Of a stretch of DNA of 9,787 nt, positions 1-7,608 are shown in pieces. The notes under the pieces are model-generated. The model was not told where the DNA came from. It did not search any database and saw only the letters and a list, made by a program, of their open reading frames with translations. The DNA lies in contig CAMFNC010000222.1 of assembly GCA_945965245.1 (NCBI GenBank), positions 1-9,787 on the forward strand. Reading direction: 5' to 3'. The stretch's first letter is position 1. Each line of letters begins with the position of its first letter. A program made the position numbers and the translations under genes. Source of the DNA: an uncultured Porphyromonas sp. Lineage in GTDB: Bacteria; Bacteroidota; Bacteroidia; Bacteroidales; Porphyromonadaceae.

Positions 1-218
1 GTGCAGAGATGAGGGATATGCCCATCACGGGTAATCAGGCGCAGCATCTCTTCGGTCTGCTCCAGCCACAGCGTCACGGTACCCAAAGCAGCAGAAGGCT
101 CCATCTTATCTACATGCTCGCGGCCGGCAACGCTTTCGGCAAAATCATGCAATAGTGTACGCACTTCATCAAAATTGACTTTGTGCGCAAAATTTTTGGG
201 ATATAAGTGCGTGGTCAT
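1..218 (-). CDS. mutS2: Endonuclease MutS2, N-terminal fragment (runs off window)
   Basis: Only the first 72 codons are present; the gene continues beyond the left edge. The readable start is MTTHLYPKNFAHKVNFDEVR, followed by a stretch with TLLHDFAESVAGREHVDKM. The pattern YPKNFxxKxxFDxxRxLL near the N-terminus matches the start of Bacteroidota MutS2 proteins as I remember them. MutS2 is a MutS-family ATPase, usually about 800 residues with a C-terminal Smr nuclease domain, linked to suppression of recombination and to rescue of collided ribosomes. The ATPase and Smr parts lie outside the window, so the call rests on the N-terminus alone. The start codon overlaps the rseP stop by one base (TAATG), which suggests translational coupling. 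It could instead be another MutS-like protein sharing this N-terminal region. Confidence 0.8.
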   Translation of the reverse strand, partial: MTTHLYPKNFAHKVNFDEVRTLLHDFAESVAGREHVDKMEPSAALGTVTLWLEQTEEMLRLITRDGHIPHLC

Positions 219-1534
219 TATTTGATTAAGAAGCGGAATACGTCATTAGCATTGGCATAGAAAACCAAAGTCAGTAACAATGCCATGCCAATAATTTGGG
301 CTTTGATGAGCACATCAGTGCTGACTTTGCGCCCCGTAACCATTTCAAAAAGAAGAAACATGATATGACCTCCATCCAATCCGGGGATGGGCAGAATATT
401 CATCACCGCCAACATAACGGAAAGCAGTGCGGTAATGCTCCAAAAAGCCAACCAAGTAAAATGGCGAGGGAAAAGACTGCCGATGGTGCCGAAGCCTCCC
501 ATTTGACTCACGCCCTCTTTTGTAAAGACGTATTTCATATCGCTCACATAACTGCGAATGGTGCCCACTCCCTGCCGTATGCCTGCTGGGATAGAGGATA
601 AGAGAGTATAACTTATCTGATTGACATCGTATATCTCGGAAGGCTTTTTCAGCGATACGCCAATCATGCCGGAGTCATCAATAAAAACCGGCACATCACG
701 TTCCACTCCACCATTGCTCATGGTCATCGTGACAGGCTGCCCCGCCAGGCTTTTAATTTTTTTCTGTGCATCGCGAAAGTCGGTCATGCTTTTGCCGTTG
801 ATAGCCAATAGGCGGTCACCCGAACGAATGCCCGCATTGGCTGCCGAGCGTCCGCTCATTACACTATCTACCACAAAGGGATACTGCATCGTGAGCACCC
901 CTTCGCCCGTACGCAGCACACGCTTCATCATATCATCTGGGATAGCTATATCCAAGGTTTCCTCACCGCGTTTCACCCGTACGTATCGTGCTTCAATGAA
1001 TTTGCGGATAAAGTTACCGGAAAGAGCATTCTCAGTTTTACCATCAATGCTCAAAACAATATCTCCATCCCGAAAACCCAAATCACGAGCCACAGGCGCA
1101 AAAGCGAAGCCGGAGGTCACTCTGTCGGAAGGTAACTCCCAATCTCCCCAATGATAAGAGATACCGGCATAGATAATAACGGCCAATATCACATTAAATA
1201 CCACACCGGCCACCATCATCATGAAGCGTTGCCATGCAGGTCGAGAACGAAATTCGTCTTGCTTCGGCTCTTGTTTCAAGCCATCAACATCGAAAGACTC
1301 GTCCACCATGCCGGCAATTTTGCAATATCCCCCCACAGGAAGCCATCCAACACCAAATTCTGTCCGGCTGTTTTTGGGGCGAAAACGCAGCAAAGCCTTG
1401 CCTGCCACATCGAAAAAAAGATAAAACTTATCCACACGAACTTTGAAAAGTCGGGATATAGAATAGTGACCTAATTCATGAATAAAGACCAAAATGGTCA
1501 GAGATACCAGAAGTTGGAGTATAATGCTCAGCAT
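218..1534 (-). CDS. rseP: RIP metalloprotease RseP (site-2 protease family, M50)
   Basis: A 438-residue polytopic membrane protein, close to the family's usual 440-450. The zinc motif HELGH is at residues 19-23 in the first hydrophobic segment. The third zinc-ligand motif, NILPIPGLDGGH, is at about 379-390, with Asp387 the likely ligand. A further hydrophobic segment lies at about 103-126 and a C-terminal one at about 408-426. Between them are two PDZ-like domains: a weaker one at about 145-200 (GFRDGDIVLSIDGK) and a clear one at about 222-290 (AGIRSGDRLLAINGK). Known members cut transmembrane anti-sigma factors or signal-peptide remnants inside the inner membrane; the substrate here cannot be read from the sequence. 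The gene starts 6 bp after the dxr stop and its stop overlaps the mutS2 start. The dxr-rseP pairing is widespread in bacteria and supports both calls. Confidence 0.96.
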   Translation of the reverse strand: MLSIILQLLVSLTILVFIHELGHYSISRLFKVRVDKFYLFFDVAGKALLRFRPKNSRTEFGVGWLPVGGYCKIAGMVDESFDVDGLKQEPKQDEFRSRPAWQRFMMMVAGVVFNVILAVIIYAGISYHWGDWELPSDRVTSGFAFAPVARDLGFRDGDIVLSIDGKTENALSGNFIRKFIEARYVRVKRGEETLDIAIPDDMMKRVLRTGEGVLTMQYPFVVDSVMSGRSAANAGIRSGDRLLAINGKSMTDFRDAQKKIKSLAGQPVTMTMSNGGVERDVPVFIDDSGMIGVSLKKPSEIYDVNQISYTLLSSIPAGIRQGVGTIRSYVSDMKYVFTKEGVSQMGGFGTIGSLFPRHFTWLAFWSITALLSVMLAVMNILPIPGLDGGHIMFLLFEMVTGRKVSTDVLIKAQIIGMALLLTLVFYANANDVFRFLIK

Positions 1535-1540
1535 AAAAGT

Positions 1541-2695
1541 TTAGTTTTGGTATTGGAGAAGTTCGCAAGCCATGGTTCGTACAGCCTTATCGGTTTCCAT
1601 CAGAGCTTCCAACGTGGGATGATCCATGTGTTCATATCGATTCATACAACTATCCAACAGACCATTCATATTCATAAAAGAAATTTCATTTTGCAGAAAA
1701 GCCATTACTGCTATTTCATTGGCAGCATTGAGAGCGCAAGTAGCATTGCCTCCTTTGCGGAGTGCGGAAAAAGCCAAAGCCAGATTGGGAAACCGCTCCA
1801 AGTCAGGTTTGTCGAAAGTTAAGGCTTGTGTGGTAAGATCCAAACGCGGGTAGTTGTTGGCAATTCGCCGAGTCAGCCCCAAAGCATACCCGATGGGTAG
1901 ACGCATATCAGGGATACCTAATTGAGCCTTAATCGAACCATCGTCAAACTGCACCATAGAGTGCACTATGCTTTGCGGATGAACCAAAACCTCTATATCA
2001 TCGGGTTGCATATCGAAAAGCCAACGGGCTTCGATTACCTCAAAACCTTTATTCATCATCGAAGCCGAGTCAATAGTCACTTTAGCTCCCATATTCCAAT
2101 TAGGATGGTTTAAGGCTTGTTCGCGCGTAACGTGCTGCAATTCGGACAGCGAATGGCAGCGAAAAGGGCCACCCGACGCTGTCAATATCAATTTTTCGGG
2201 GCGTTTGGCCTCACCCATCAGACACTGAAAAATGGCAGAATGCTCTGAATCTACCGGAATAATATTGATGCGATGAGCATCCGCCTCACGCATAATCAGT
2301 TCGCCTGCCACCACCAAAGTTTCTTTGTTGGCTAATCCGATGGTTTTACCTGCACGGATGGCTTGAAGGGTAGGTATCAGTCCGGAGTAGCCTACCATGG
2401 CGGTAATAACCATATCAATGGAAGCCGCCTGCACGCAATCGTTAATAGCTTCGGATCCACACCATACTTTAATGGGCAAGTCTGCCAAAGCATCGCACAC
2501 CGTGGCATAGTGCTCTCGGTTGGCTATCACCACCATATCGGGCAGGAACTCTCGTGCCTGCTCAATCAGAAGTCGAAAATTATTATTGGCGGTAAGTAAA
2601 TGTGCCGACAATTCATCGCCATTGGCACGAATGATATCTAATGTCTGTGTACCGATGGAACCGGTAGAACCGAGTATGGCTATGTTTCTTTTCAT
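1541..2695 (-). CDS. dxr: 1-deoxy-D-xylulose 5-phosphate reductoisomerase
   Basis: Converts 1-deoxy-D-xylulose 5-phosphate to 2-C-methyl-D-erythritol 4-phosphate with NADPH. This is the first committed step of the MEP isoprenoid pathway, which supplies undecaprenyl carrier and quinone side chains. The protein is 384 residues, normal for the family. Visible motifs are the NADPH-binding GSTGSIG at 9-15, ANKETLVVAGE at 122-132, the metal-site PVDSEHSAIFQCL at 147-159 (Asp149 and Glu151), LTASGGPF at 171-178, and NKGFEVIEA at 215-223, whose last Glu is the third metal ligand. VHPQSIVHSMV follows at 238-248. These are the sites bound by the inhibitor fosmidomycin, and none looks altered. The start overlaps the rimM stop as ATGA, and rseP follows after 6 bp. 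I see no frameshift or missing key residue. Confidence 0.97.
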   Translation of the reverse strand: MKRNIAILGSTGSIGTQTLDIIRANGDELSAHLLTANNNFRLLIEQAREFLPDMVVIANREHYATVCDALADLPIKVWCGSEAINDCVQAASIDMVITAMVGYSGLIPTLQAIRAGKTIGLANKETLVVAGELIMREADAHRINIIPVDSEHSAIFQCLMGEAKRPEKLILTASGGPFRCHSLSELQHVTREQALNHPNWNMGAKVTIDSASMMNKGFEVIEARWLFDMQPDDIEVLVHPQSIVHSMVQFDDGSIKAQLGIPDMRLPIGYALGLTRRIANNYPRLDLTTQALTFDKPDLERFPNLALAFSALRKGGNATCALNAANEIAVMAFLQNEISFMNMNGLLDSCMNRYEHMDHPTLEALMETDKAVRTMACELLQYQN

Positions 2696-3222
2696 ATATC
2701 CAACAGTCCGTCGGGGATATCCATCTCCAACGTTTGATGTTTGCGATCTATCCCAAGGATAAGTTCAGCGGCTATAGGTATTAAATATTCTTTGTCTTGT
2801 GCCGAGCGAACCAGAAAAAGCTCGTTGGCGGTGGTATCTTCGATGTCTTCGATGATACCGATGGGTTGTTTTTGGGAGTCGAGAAGCGTATAACCTGTAA
2901 AGAATGCCCAATCCGCAATCTGCTCATCGTCCACGTCTTGCAGAATTTCTTTGGCTATCCATACCGGTAGCCCTTGCAGGATGGCTGCTTCTTCGGCATT
3001 ATCTACCCGATCGAATTTAATCAGAGTGGCATCGCCTTTGGGGCGGCACCCCATCAACTTATAGGGCACAAAAAGCTTATTAATTTCCAGCATCAAAAAG
3101 AGGGGTTCTTCGCCCTCTTCAGGAGCACACAACTCCACTTGCAATTGTGCTGCCACCTCTCCTTTTATGCCATGCGCCTTACCGATGAAACCTATCTGTT
3201 CGAAGTCTGCGGCGTCTATCAT
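2692..3222 (-). CDS. rimM: Ribosome maturation factor RimM
   Basis: A 176-residue protein of normal length for RimM, which binds ribosomal protein S19 and helps mature the head of the 30S subunit. The N-terminal domain begins with IGFIGKAHGIKGEVAA at about 10-25, matching the family pattern IGKxxxxHGIKGEV. The C-terminal PRC-barrel part starts at about residue 100 and contains GYTLLDSQKQPIGIIEDIED and the closing EMDIPDGLLDI, which resembles the usual family ending. In many bacteria rimM sits with rpsP, trmD and rplS; here it lies between murA and dxr, with 4-bp ATGA overlaps at both ends. This implies tightly coupled translation with envelope genes. The overlap fixes the start codon, and no better alternative is nearby. 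Confidence 0.95.
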   Translation of the reverse strand: MIDAADFEQIGFIGKAHGIKGEVAAQLQVELCAPEEGEEPLFLMLEINKLFVPYKLMGCRPKGDATLIKFDRVDNAEEAAILQGLPVWIAKEILQDVDDEQIADWAFFTGYTLLDSQKQPIGIIEDIEDTTANELFLVRSAQDKEYLIPIAAELILGIDRKHQTLEMDIPDGLLDI

Positions 3223-4532
3223 ATATTAGCTACACGTGAAATTCGGGCACCCAAAGCATTGAGACGTGTATCGATATTTTGATAACCACGGTCAATTTGC
3301 TCAATATTGTGTATCACACTGGTGCCATTGGCGGTCATGGCGGCAATCAGCAATGCTATACCGGCACGAATATCCGGCGACACCATGGTAGAGGCTTTGA
3401 GCGTATGCTTTTTGCCCAGTCCGATAACGGTGGCACGGTGTGGGTCACAGAGGATTATTTGGGCACCCATATCAATCAGTTTATCCACAAAAAACAAGCG
3501 GCTCTCAAACATTTTCTGATGAATTAGCACGCTGCCTGTGGCCTGCGTGGCTACCACCAGAAACACGCTCAATAAGTCCGGCGTAAGTCCGGGCCAAGGA
3601 GCATCGGCTATGGTCATGATGGAGCCGTCCATAAAAGTTTCTATCTCGTAATGGTCATGCGAAGGGATATACAAGTCATCGCCTCGCTGATCCACTGTGA
3701 TGCCCAAGCGGCGGAATTGTGCCGGGATAATCCCCAAATCAGGCACACTCACATCTTTGATAGTCAATTCTGAACCGGTAATAGCAGCCATCCCAATGAA
3801 ACTACCCACTTCAATCATATCAGGCAGTAATTGATGCGTAGCTCCATGCAGGGAAGATACCCCTGTTATCTTGAGCAAATTAGAACCTATACCTTCGATT
3901 TGAGCACCCATGGCCACCAATAATTTGCACAACTGTTGCAGATAAGGTTCGCAAGCGGCATTGTATATCGTGGTCATCCCTTCGGCACGCACCGCCGCCA
4001 TCACAATATTGGCAGTACCCGTAACCGAGGCTTCATCCAACAGCATATACACACCCTTGAGATGGTCGGCTTTCAACTCATAAGATTGCAGGTCAATCTG
4101 ATACTCGCACGCAGCCCCCAAGGCCTGAATACCGATGAGGTGCGTATCCAACCTGCGCCGGCCGATTTTGTCCCCTCCAGGTTTAGGAAAGATGGCGTAA
4201 CCGAACCGAGCAATCAATGGCCCCACCAGCAGCACAGAACCACGTAACGATCGACTTTTCTTGATAAACTCAGGCGAGCGTAGATAGTCCACATTCACAT
4301 CATCGGCTTGAAAGGTATAGGTATCATCATTCACCCGGGTAATCTTTACACCCAAATGGCGTAACAATTCTATCAGATTATTCACATCCAAGATGTTGGG
4401 GATATTTGCAATAGTCACGGGTTCGGGGGTCAGCAATACCGCCGAGATAACCTGTAGGGCTTCGTTTTTGGCTCCTTGCGGAATAATCGTTCCATTCATG
4501 GAATATCCGCCTTCTATAACGTAAGATGCCAT
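3219..4532 (-). CDS. murA: UDP-N-acetylglucosamine 1-carboxyvinyltransferase MurA, Asp-type active loop
   Basis: Transfers enolpyruvate from PEP to UDP-GlcNAc, the first committed step of peptidoglycan synthesis, in the cytoplasm. I start it at the ATG giving MASYVIEGGYSMNGTI, 437 residues. The frame stays open for 45 more codons upstream, but that part overlaps the DUF4290 gene and looks nothing like MurA. Key residues seen: Lys22 in GAKNEAL; Arg97 in RSLRGSV; the active loop PKPGGDKIGRRRLD at 116-129; the region around Asp319, equivalent to the E. coli catalytic Asp305; and Arg389 in PDIRAG. The loop position held by Cys115 in E. coli is Asp121 here. In other bacteria the Cys-to-Asp form is active but not alkylated by fosfomycin. 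A 52-bp gap separates it from the DUF4290 gene, and its stop overlaps the rimM start. Confidence 0.96.
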   Translation of the reverse strand: MASYVIEGGYSMNGTIIPQGAKNEALQVISAVLLTPEPVTIANIPNILDVNNLIELLRHLGVKITRVNDDTYTFQADDVNVDYLRSPEFIKKSRSLRGSVLLVGPLIARFGYAIFPKPGGDKIGRRRLDTHLIGIQALGAACEYQIDLQSYELKADHLKGVYMLLDEASVTGTANIVMAAVRAEGMTTIYNAACEPYLQQLCKLLVAMGAQIEGIGSNLLKITGVSSLHGATHQLLPDMIEVGSFIGMAAITGSELTIKDVSVPDLGIIPAQFRRLGITVDQRGDDLYIPSHDHYEIETFMDGSIMTIADAPWPGLTPDLLSVFLVVATQATGSVLIHQKMFESRLFFVDKLIDMGAQIILCDPHRATVIGLGKKHTLKASTMVSPDIRAGIALLIAAMTANGTSVIHNIEQIDRGYQNIDTRLNALGARISRVANI

Positions 4533-4584
4533 ATGATAGAAATTTATAAGGTGAATAATCAGTATTTGGAAACGGTGTCGGGAA

Positions 4585-5199
4585 TTACTGTCCTTTGCGT
4601 TTGAAGCGCAAGCGTTTCTTGTTATTAGGCTTTCCGATAGGATTTTCCACAGGCTTCTTCTCCACACGCAACGTGCAATCTGTGGGGCTTAGCAGTAATT
4701 TACCTCCAGAGAGGTCGAAGAGATCCCGGAAGATGATTACATCCTCCACATGATCTTTATTCCATGCCAGATAAGCACGCTTCATTTGCGTGGCAATATA
4801 TTTGGCAAACTCGGTGCGTTCAGGCCCCTCTTCCATGCCAACGGCTCTTTCCACAAGCTGCTGAATGATATGGCCATAGAAGCGATATTGAATCTTGTGC
4901 ATATTATATGGCACAGATGTTGGATGACACTTGGCTTTCTCCTCGGTAATAATATCTATGGGATAATCTACATCCAATTTAAATTCAGACATGATAGCCA
5001 GATGATCCCAATACGTATTATCATTATGTGTAACCGAACGACGCTCCGGTGAAATATCGTGCATGATGTTTATGATAGTGCGGGCACAGCGGTTCCGCTC
5101 TTCGCGATCGGCCAACGTCAGACAGTAGTCCACCATATTTTGCACATTGCGTCCGTATTCCGGCATCGCCAATGTTTTTTGTCTTTTATTATATTCCAT
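4585..5199 (-). CDS. DUF4290 family protein, function unknown
   Basis: A 204-residue protein that I recognise as the DUF4290 family, a Bacteroidota-restricted conserved protein without an assigned role. It has no signal peptide and no membrane segment, so it is probably cytoplasmic. It looks mainly helical. The conserved-looking blocks are MPEYGRNVQNMVDYC at 12-26, YWDHLAIMSEF at 63-73, KIQYRFYGHIIQQLVERAV at 102-120 and AWNKDHVEDVIIF at 145-157. The last part (about 178-204) is proline-rich and strongly basic, with KKRLRFKRKGQ at the end, and could bind nucleic acid or acidic partners; that is inference. It starts 9 bp after pgi and ends 52 bp before murA. From memory it often sits next to murA in this phylum, which hints at a link to wall synthesis or simply a stable core gene order. 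Confidence 0.9.
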   Translation of the reverse strand: MEYNKRQKTLAMPEYGRNVQNMVDYCLTLADREERNRCARTIINIMHDISPERRSVTHNDNTYWDHLAIMSEFKLDVDYPIDIITEEKAKCHPTSVPYNMHKIQYRFYGHIIQQLVERAVGMEEGPERTEFAKYIATQMKRAYLAWNKDHVEDVIIFRDLFDLSGGKLLLSPTDCTLRVEKKPVENPIGKPNNKKRLRFKRKGQ

Positions 5200-5208
5200 A
5201 AAATAGGA

Positions 5209-6543
5209 TTAAATACGTTTCAAAATTTCTGCTCTCTCTTTTTCATACCCCGGCTTACCGAGCAGAGCGAACATATTGTTTTTATAAGCCTCCACTCCGG
5301 GCTGATTGAACGGATTAACCCGAAGCATATAGCCACTAATGCCCACTGCCATCTCAAAGAAATAGAAGAGGCTACCGATGTGATATTCATCCAATCGCGG
5401 CATCACAATGCGTATATTGGGCACTCCGCCATCCAAATGAGCCATACGCGTACCCAGTTCAGCCATTTTATTTATCTCATCAATGCGCTTACCGGCCAAG
5501 AAATTCAGTCCGTCCAGATTTTTCTCGTCTGCAGGTATGGACAAGCAATGATTGGGGTTGGCCACACTCAGTATCGTTTCGAAGATGGTACGCTCACCCT
5601 CCTGAATCCACTGTCCTATAGAATGCAGGTCGGTGGTCAAATCCACAGCAGCATTAAAGAGTCCGCCATGCTGCTTGCCCTCACTTTCGCCATAGAGTTG
5701 CTTCCACCACTCGGCTATGTAATGCAATTTGGGGTGAAAGTTGCCCAAAATCTCAATTTTCTTGCCTGCACGATACAGTGCGTGACGCGCCGCCGCATAT
5801 TGCAGTGCCGGATTTTCGCCCCATGTCGTGTTCAGAACCTTCGGCATCATGTCACAAGCACCATGCACCAGAGCGGTAATATCAAATCCCGCCACGGCAA
5901 TGGGGAGCAGCCCCACTGGTGTGAGCACCGAAAAACGTCCTCCCACATTATCGGGGATGATGTATGTTTTGTAACCTTCCTGATTGGCCAAGGTGCGCAA
6001 AGCTCCTTTCTTTTCGTCTGTAACAGCCACTATCAGCCGGCGTGCACACTCCACTCCTATCTGCTCTTCCAGAAGACTTTTCAGCAAACGGAAAGCGATG
6101 GCAGACTCAGTGGTCATGCCGGATTTGGAGATATTGATGATACCGAAACGTTTACCTCGGAGAAACTTTACCAATTCAAACAGATAATCCTCACTGATGT
6201 GATGACCGGCATACAATACCACGGGATGCAACAGCGGATGCCGATAGCCCTCGAAACTATCCGACAGTGCCTCAATCACCGCACGTGCACCCAAATAACT
6301 GCCGCCGATACCGATGCTAACCACATAATCACACTGCTCACGCAGCCATGCGGCCGTATCTTGGATATCGGCCAAAAATGCCGGCGTTATCTCTTCGGGG
6401 AGCGGCATCCAACCCAAAAAGTCATTGCCATCGCCGGAACCGGATTTCAATACATCCAATGCCCGGCAGGCCTCCGAGCACAAAGCTGTATCCAACCCGG
6501 CCAACTGTTCCATTCCGGTTAAATCTAATTGCAGTGTTTCCAT
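5209..6543 (-). CDS. pgi: Glucose-6-phosphate isomerase
   Basis: Interconverts glucose-6-phosphate and fructose-6-phosphate in glycolysis and gluconeogenesis; fructose-6-phosphate also feeds UDP-GlcNAc synthesis. At 444 residues it is the short form found in Bacillus and Bacteroidota, not the roughly 550-residue E. coli form. Seen in order: GNDFLGW at 39-45; the SIS-domain phosphate site SIGIGGSYLGARA at 76-88; NISKSGMTTE at 137-146; the first family signature NVGGRFSVLTPVG at 199-211; YGESEGK at 284-290, which carries the catalytic Glu; His307 in DLHSIGQW; and the second signature NPFNQPGVEAYK at 410-421, with Lys421 the likely general base. It begins 28 bp after gpsA and ends 9 bp before the DUF4290 start. 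Nothing is missing or broken. Confidence 0.97.
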   Translation of the reverse strand: METLQLDLTGMEQLAGLDTALCSEACRALDVLKSGSGDGNDFLGWMPLPEEITPAFLADIQDTAAWLREQCDYVVSIGIGGSYLGARAVIEALSDSFEGYRHPLLHPVVLYAGHHISEDYLFELVKFLRGKRFGIINISKSGMTTESAIAFRLLKSLLEEQIGVECARRLIVAVTDEKKGALRTLANQEGYKTYIIPDNVGGRFSVLTPVGLLPIAVAGFDITALVHGACDMMPKVLNTTWGENPALQYAAARHALYRAGKKIEILGNFHPKLHYIAEWWKQLYGESEGKQHGGLFNAAVDLTTDLHSIGQWIQEGERTIFETILSVANPNHCLSIPADEKNLDGLNFLAGKRIDEINKMAELGTRMAHLDGGVPNIRIVMPRLDEYHIGSLFYFFEMAVGISGYMLRVNPFNQPGVEAYKNNMFALLGKPGYEKERAEILKRI

Positions 6544-6571
6544 AACTCAATAGTGTCTATGATAAAATCTG

Positions 6572-7576
6572 TTATTTGAAATGTTTGGCCAATTCTGCTA
6601 TGGTGTCTTGGGCGGAAGCCTTATTATAGATGATGTCGTACACTGCATCCATGATAGGCATATTCACTTGATAGCGTTTGTTCAGCTCCTTGATACATTT
6701 GGTACCATAATATCCTTCGGCTATCATGTTCATTTCAGATTGTGCCGTTTTCACGCTGAAGCCGCGCCCAATCATATTACCGAAAGTGCGGTTGCGGCTG
6801 AACTGTGAGTATGCTGTAACCAAGAGGTCGCCCAGATAAACCGACTCGATGATTTCACGCTTGACCAGATGCACCGTATTCACAAAGTTGCTCATTTCGG
6901 TCAGCGCATTGGCTATCAATACAGATTGAAAGTTATCGCCATAGTTCATGCCGTGGCATATCCCGGCGGCTATGGCATAGATGTTTTTGAGAACAGAGGC
7001 GTATTCGATGCCCACCACATCATAGCTCACATTGCAGCGCACAAAATCGTTAATCAACACCTTGGAGAGCATTTCCGCTTTGGTTATATCGAAGCAACCC
7101 ACCGTAAGGTATGACATTCGGTCTTTGGCCACTTCCTCGGCATGACACGGCCCTGCCACCACGCCGATATTTTCGGGGGAAACTTCATGCACCAATTGCA
7201 GGTAGTCAGAAACCAAAATATTTTCGTCCGGCACCACACCCTTGATAGCATTGATAATCAATTTGCCACGCATGCTGGAATTGCGCACACGCTTCAAAAA
7301 CTGCTTTACAAAAGGCGAAGGAACCACCAAAAATATGGTATCGCTGGCTCTGAAAAATTTATTAATGTCCGACTCCGTAAAAAATTTAATTCTATCGGTA
7401 TCAAAGGGTACACTGGTCAAATAGTTGGGGTTATGCCTCTCCTCTTTGAACTGTGTAATGGTCTGTGGGCGGCGTACGAACCAGTTGATTTCCTGCTGCG
7501 TAGACATCAGAATCTTAGCCAATGCCGTAGCCCAACTGCCACTACCCAATATTCCTATTTTACCTATACCATCCAT
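6572..7576 (-). CDS. gpsA: Glycerol-3-phosphate dehydrogenase [NAD(P)+]
   Basis: Reduces dihydroxyacetone phosphate to sn-glycerol-3-phosphate, the backbone for phospholipids, in the cytoplasm. The 334-residue length is typical. The Rossmann motif GILGSGSWATALAKIL is at 8-23. Other marks are INAIKGV at 108-114 with the catalytic-site Lys112, AGPCHAEEVA at 141-150 (many other phyla have a GPSFA-type sequence here), YASVLKNIYAIAAGI at 192-206 with the catalytic Lys197, and SRNRTFG at 260-266, which lines the substrate phosphate site. The start ATG lies 32 bp after the lysS stop and pgi follows after 28 bp. No hairpin or clear promoter is visible in either gap, so co-transcription is likely. I see no anomaly. 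Confidence 0.97.
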   Translation of the reverse strand: MDGIGKIGILGSGSWATALAKILMSTQQEINWFVRRPQTITQFKEERHNPNYLTSVPFDTDRIKFFTESDINKFFRASDTIFLVVPSPFVKQFLKRVRNSSMRGKLIINAIKGVVPDENILVSDYLQLVHEVSPENIGVVAGPCHAEEVAKDRMSYLTVGCFDITKAEMLSKVLINDFVRCNVSYDVVGIEYASVLKNIYAIAAGICHGMNYGDNFQSVLIANALTEMSNFVNTVHLVKREIIESVYLGDLLVTAYSQFSRNRTFGNMIGRGFSVKTAQSEMNMIAEGYYGTKCIKELNKRYQVNMPIMDAVYDIIYNKASAQDTIAELAKHFK

Positions 7577-7608
7577 TACGTTTGTTTTGAAGTATTTTTA
7601 ATGGTGAA

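Noticed and set aside
2840..2862. A short tandem repeat (TCTTCGATG twice) inside rimM
   Set aside because: It simply encodes an IEDIED repeat in the PRC-barrel region and keeps the frame. It looks like ordinary coding sequence.
4533..4584. A possible promoter in the gap before murA (minus-strand TAAATTTC)
   Set aside because: It misses the TAnnTTTG consensus by one base, lacks a clear TTTG element at the right distance, and would place the start almost on the murA start codon.
4533..4667. A 45-codon N-terminal extension of murA overlapping the end of the DUF4290 gene
   Set aside because: The extra residues are unlike MurA, and the family starts close to MASYVIEGGY. The DUF4290 frame through the overlap is convincing, so the long start was not used.
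5059..6522. A 487-codon open frame on the plus strand, antisense to pgi and the DUF4290 gene
   Set aside because: Its codons are exactly in register with the codons of pgi and the DUF4290 gene on the other strand. The lack of stops therefore only reflects that those genes avoid the Leu codons TTA and CTA and the Ser codon TCA. The translation is rich in His, Cys and Ile and has no recognisable domain.
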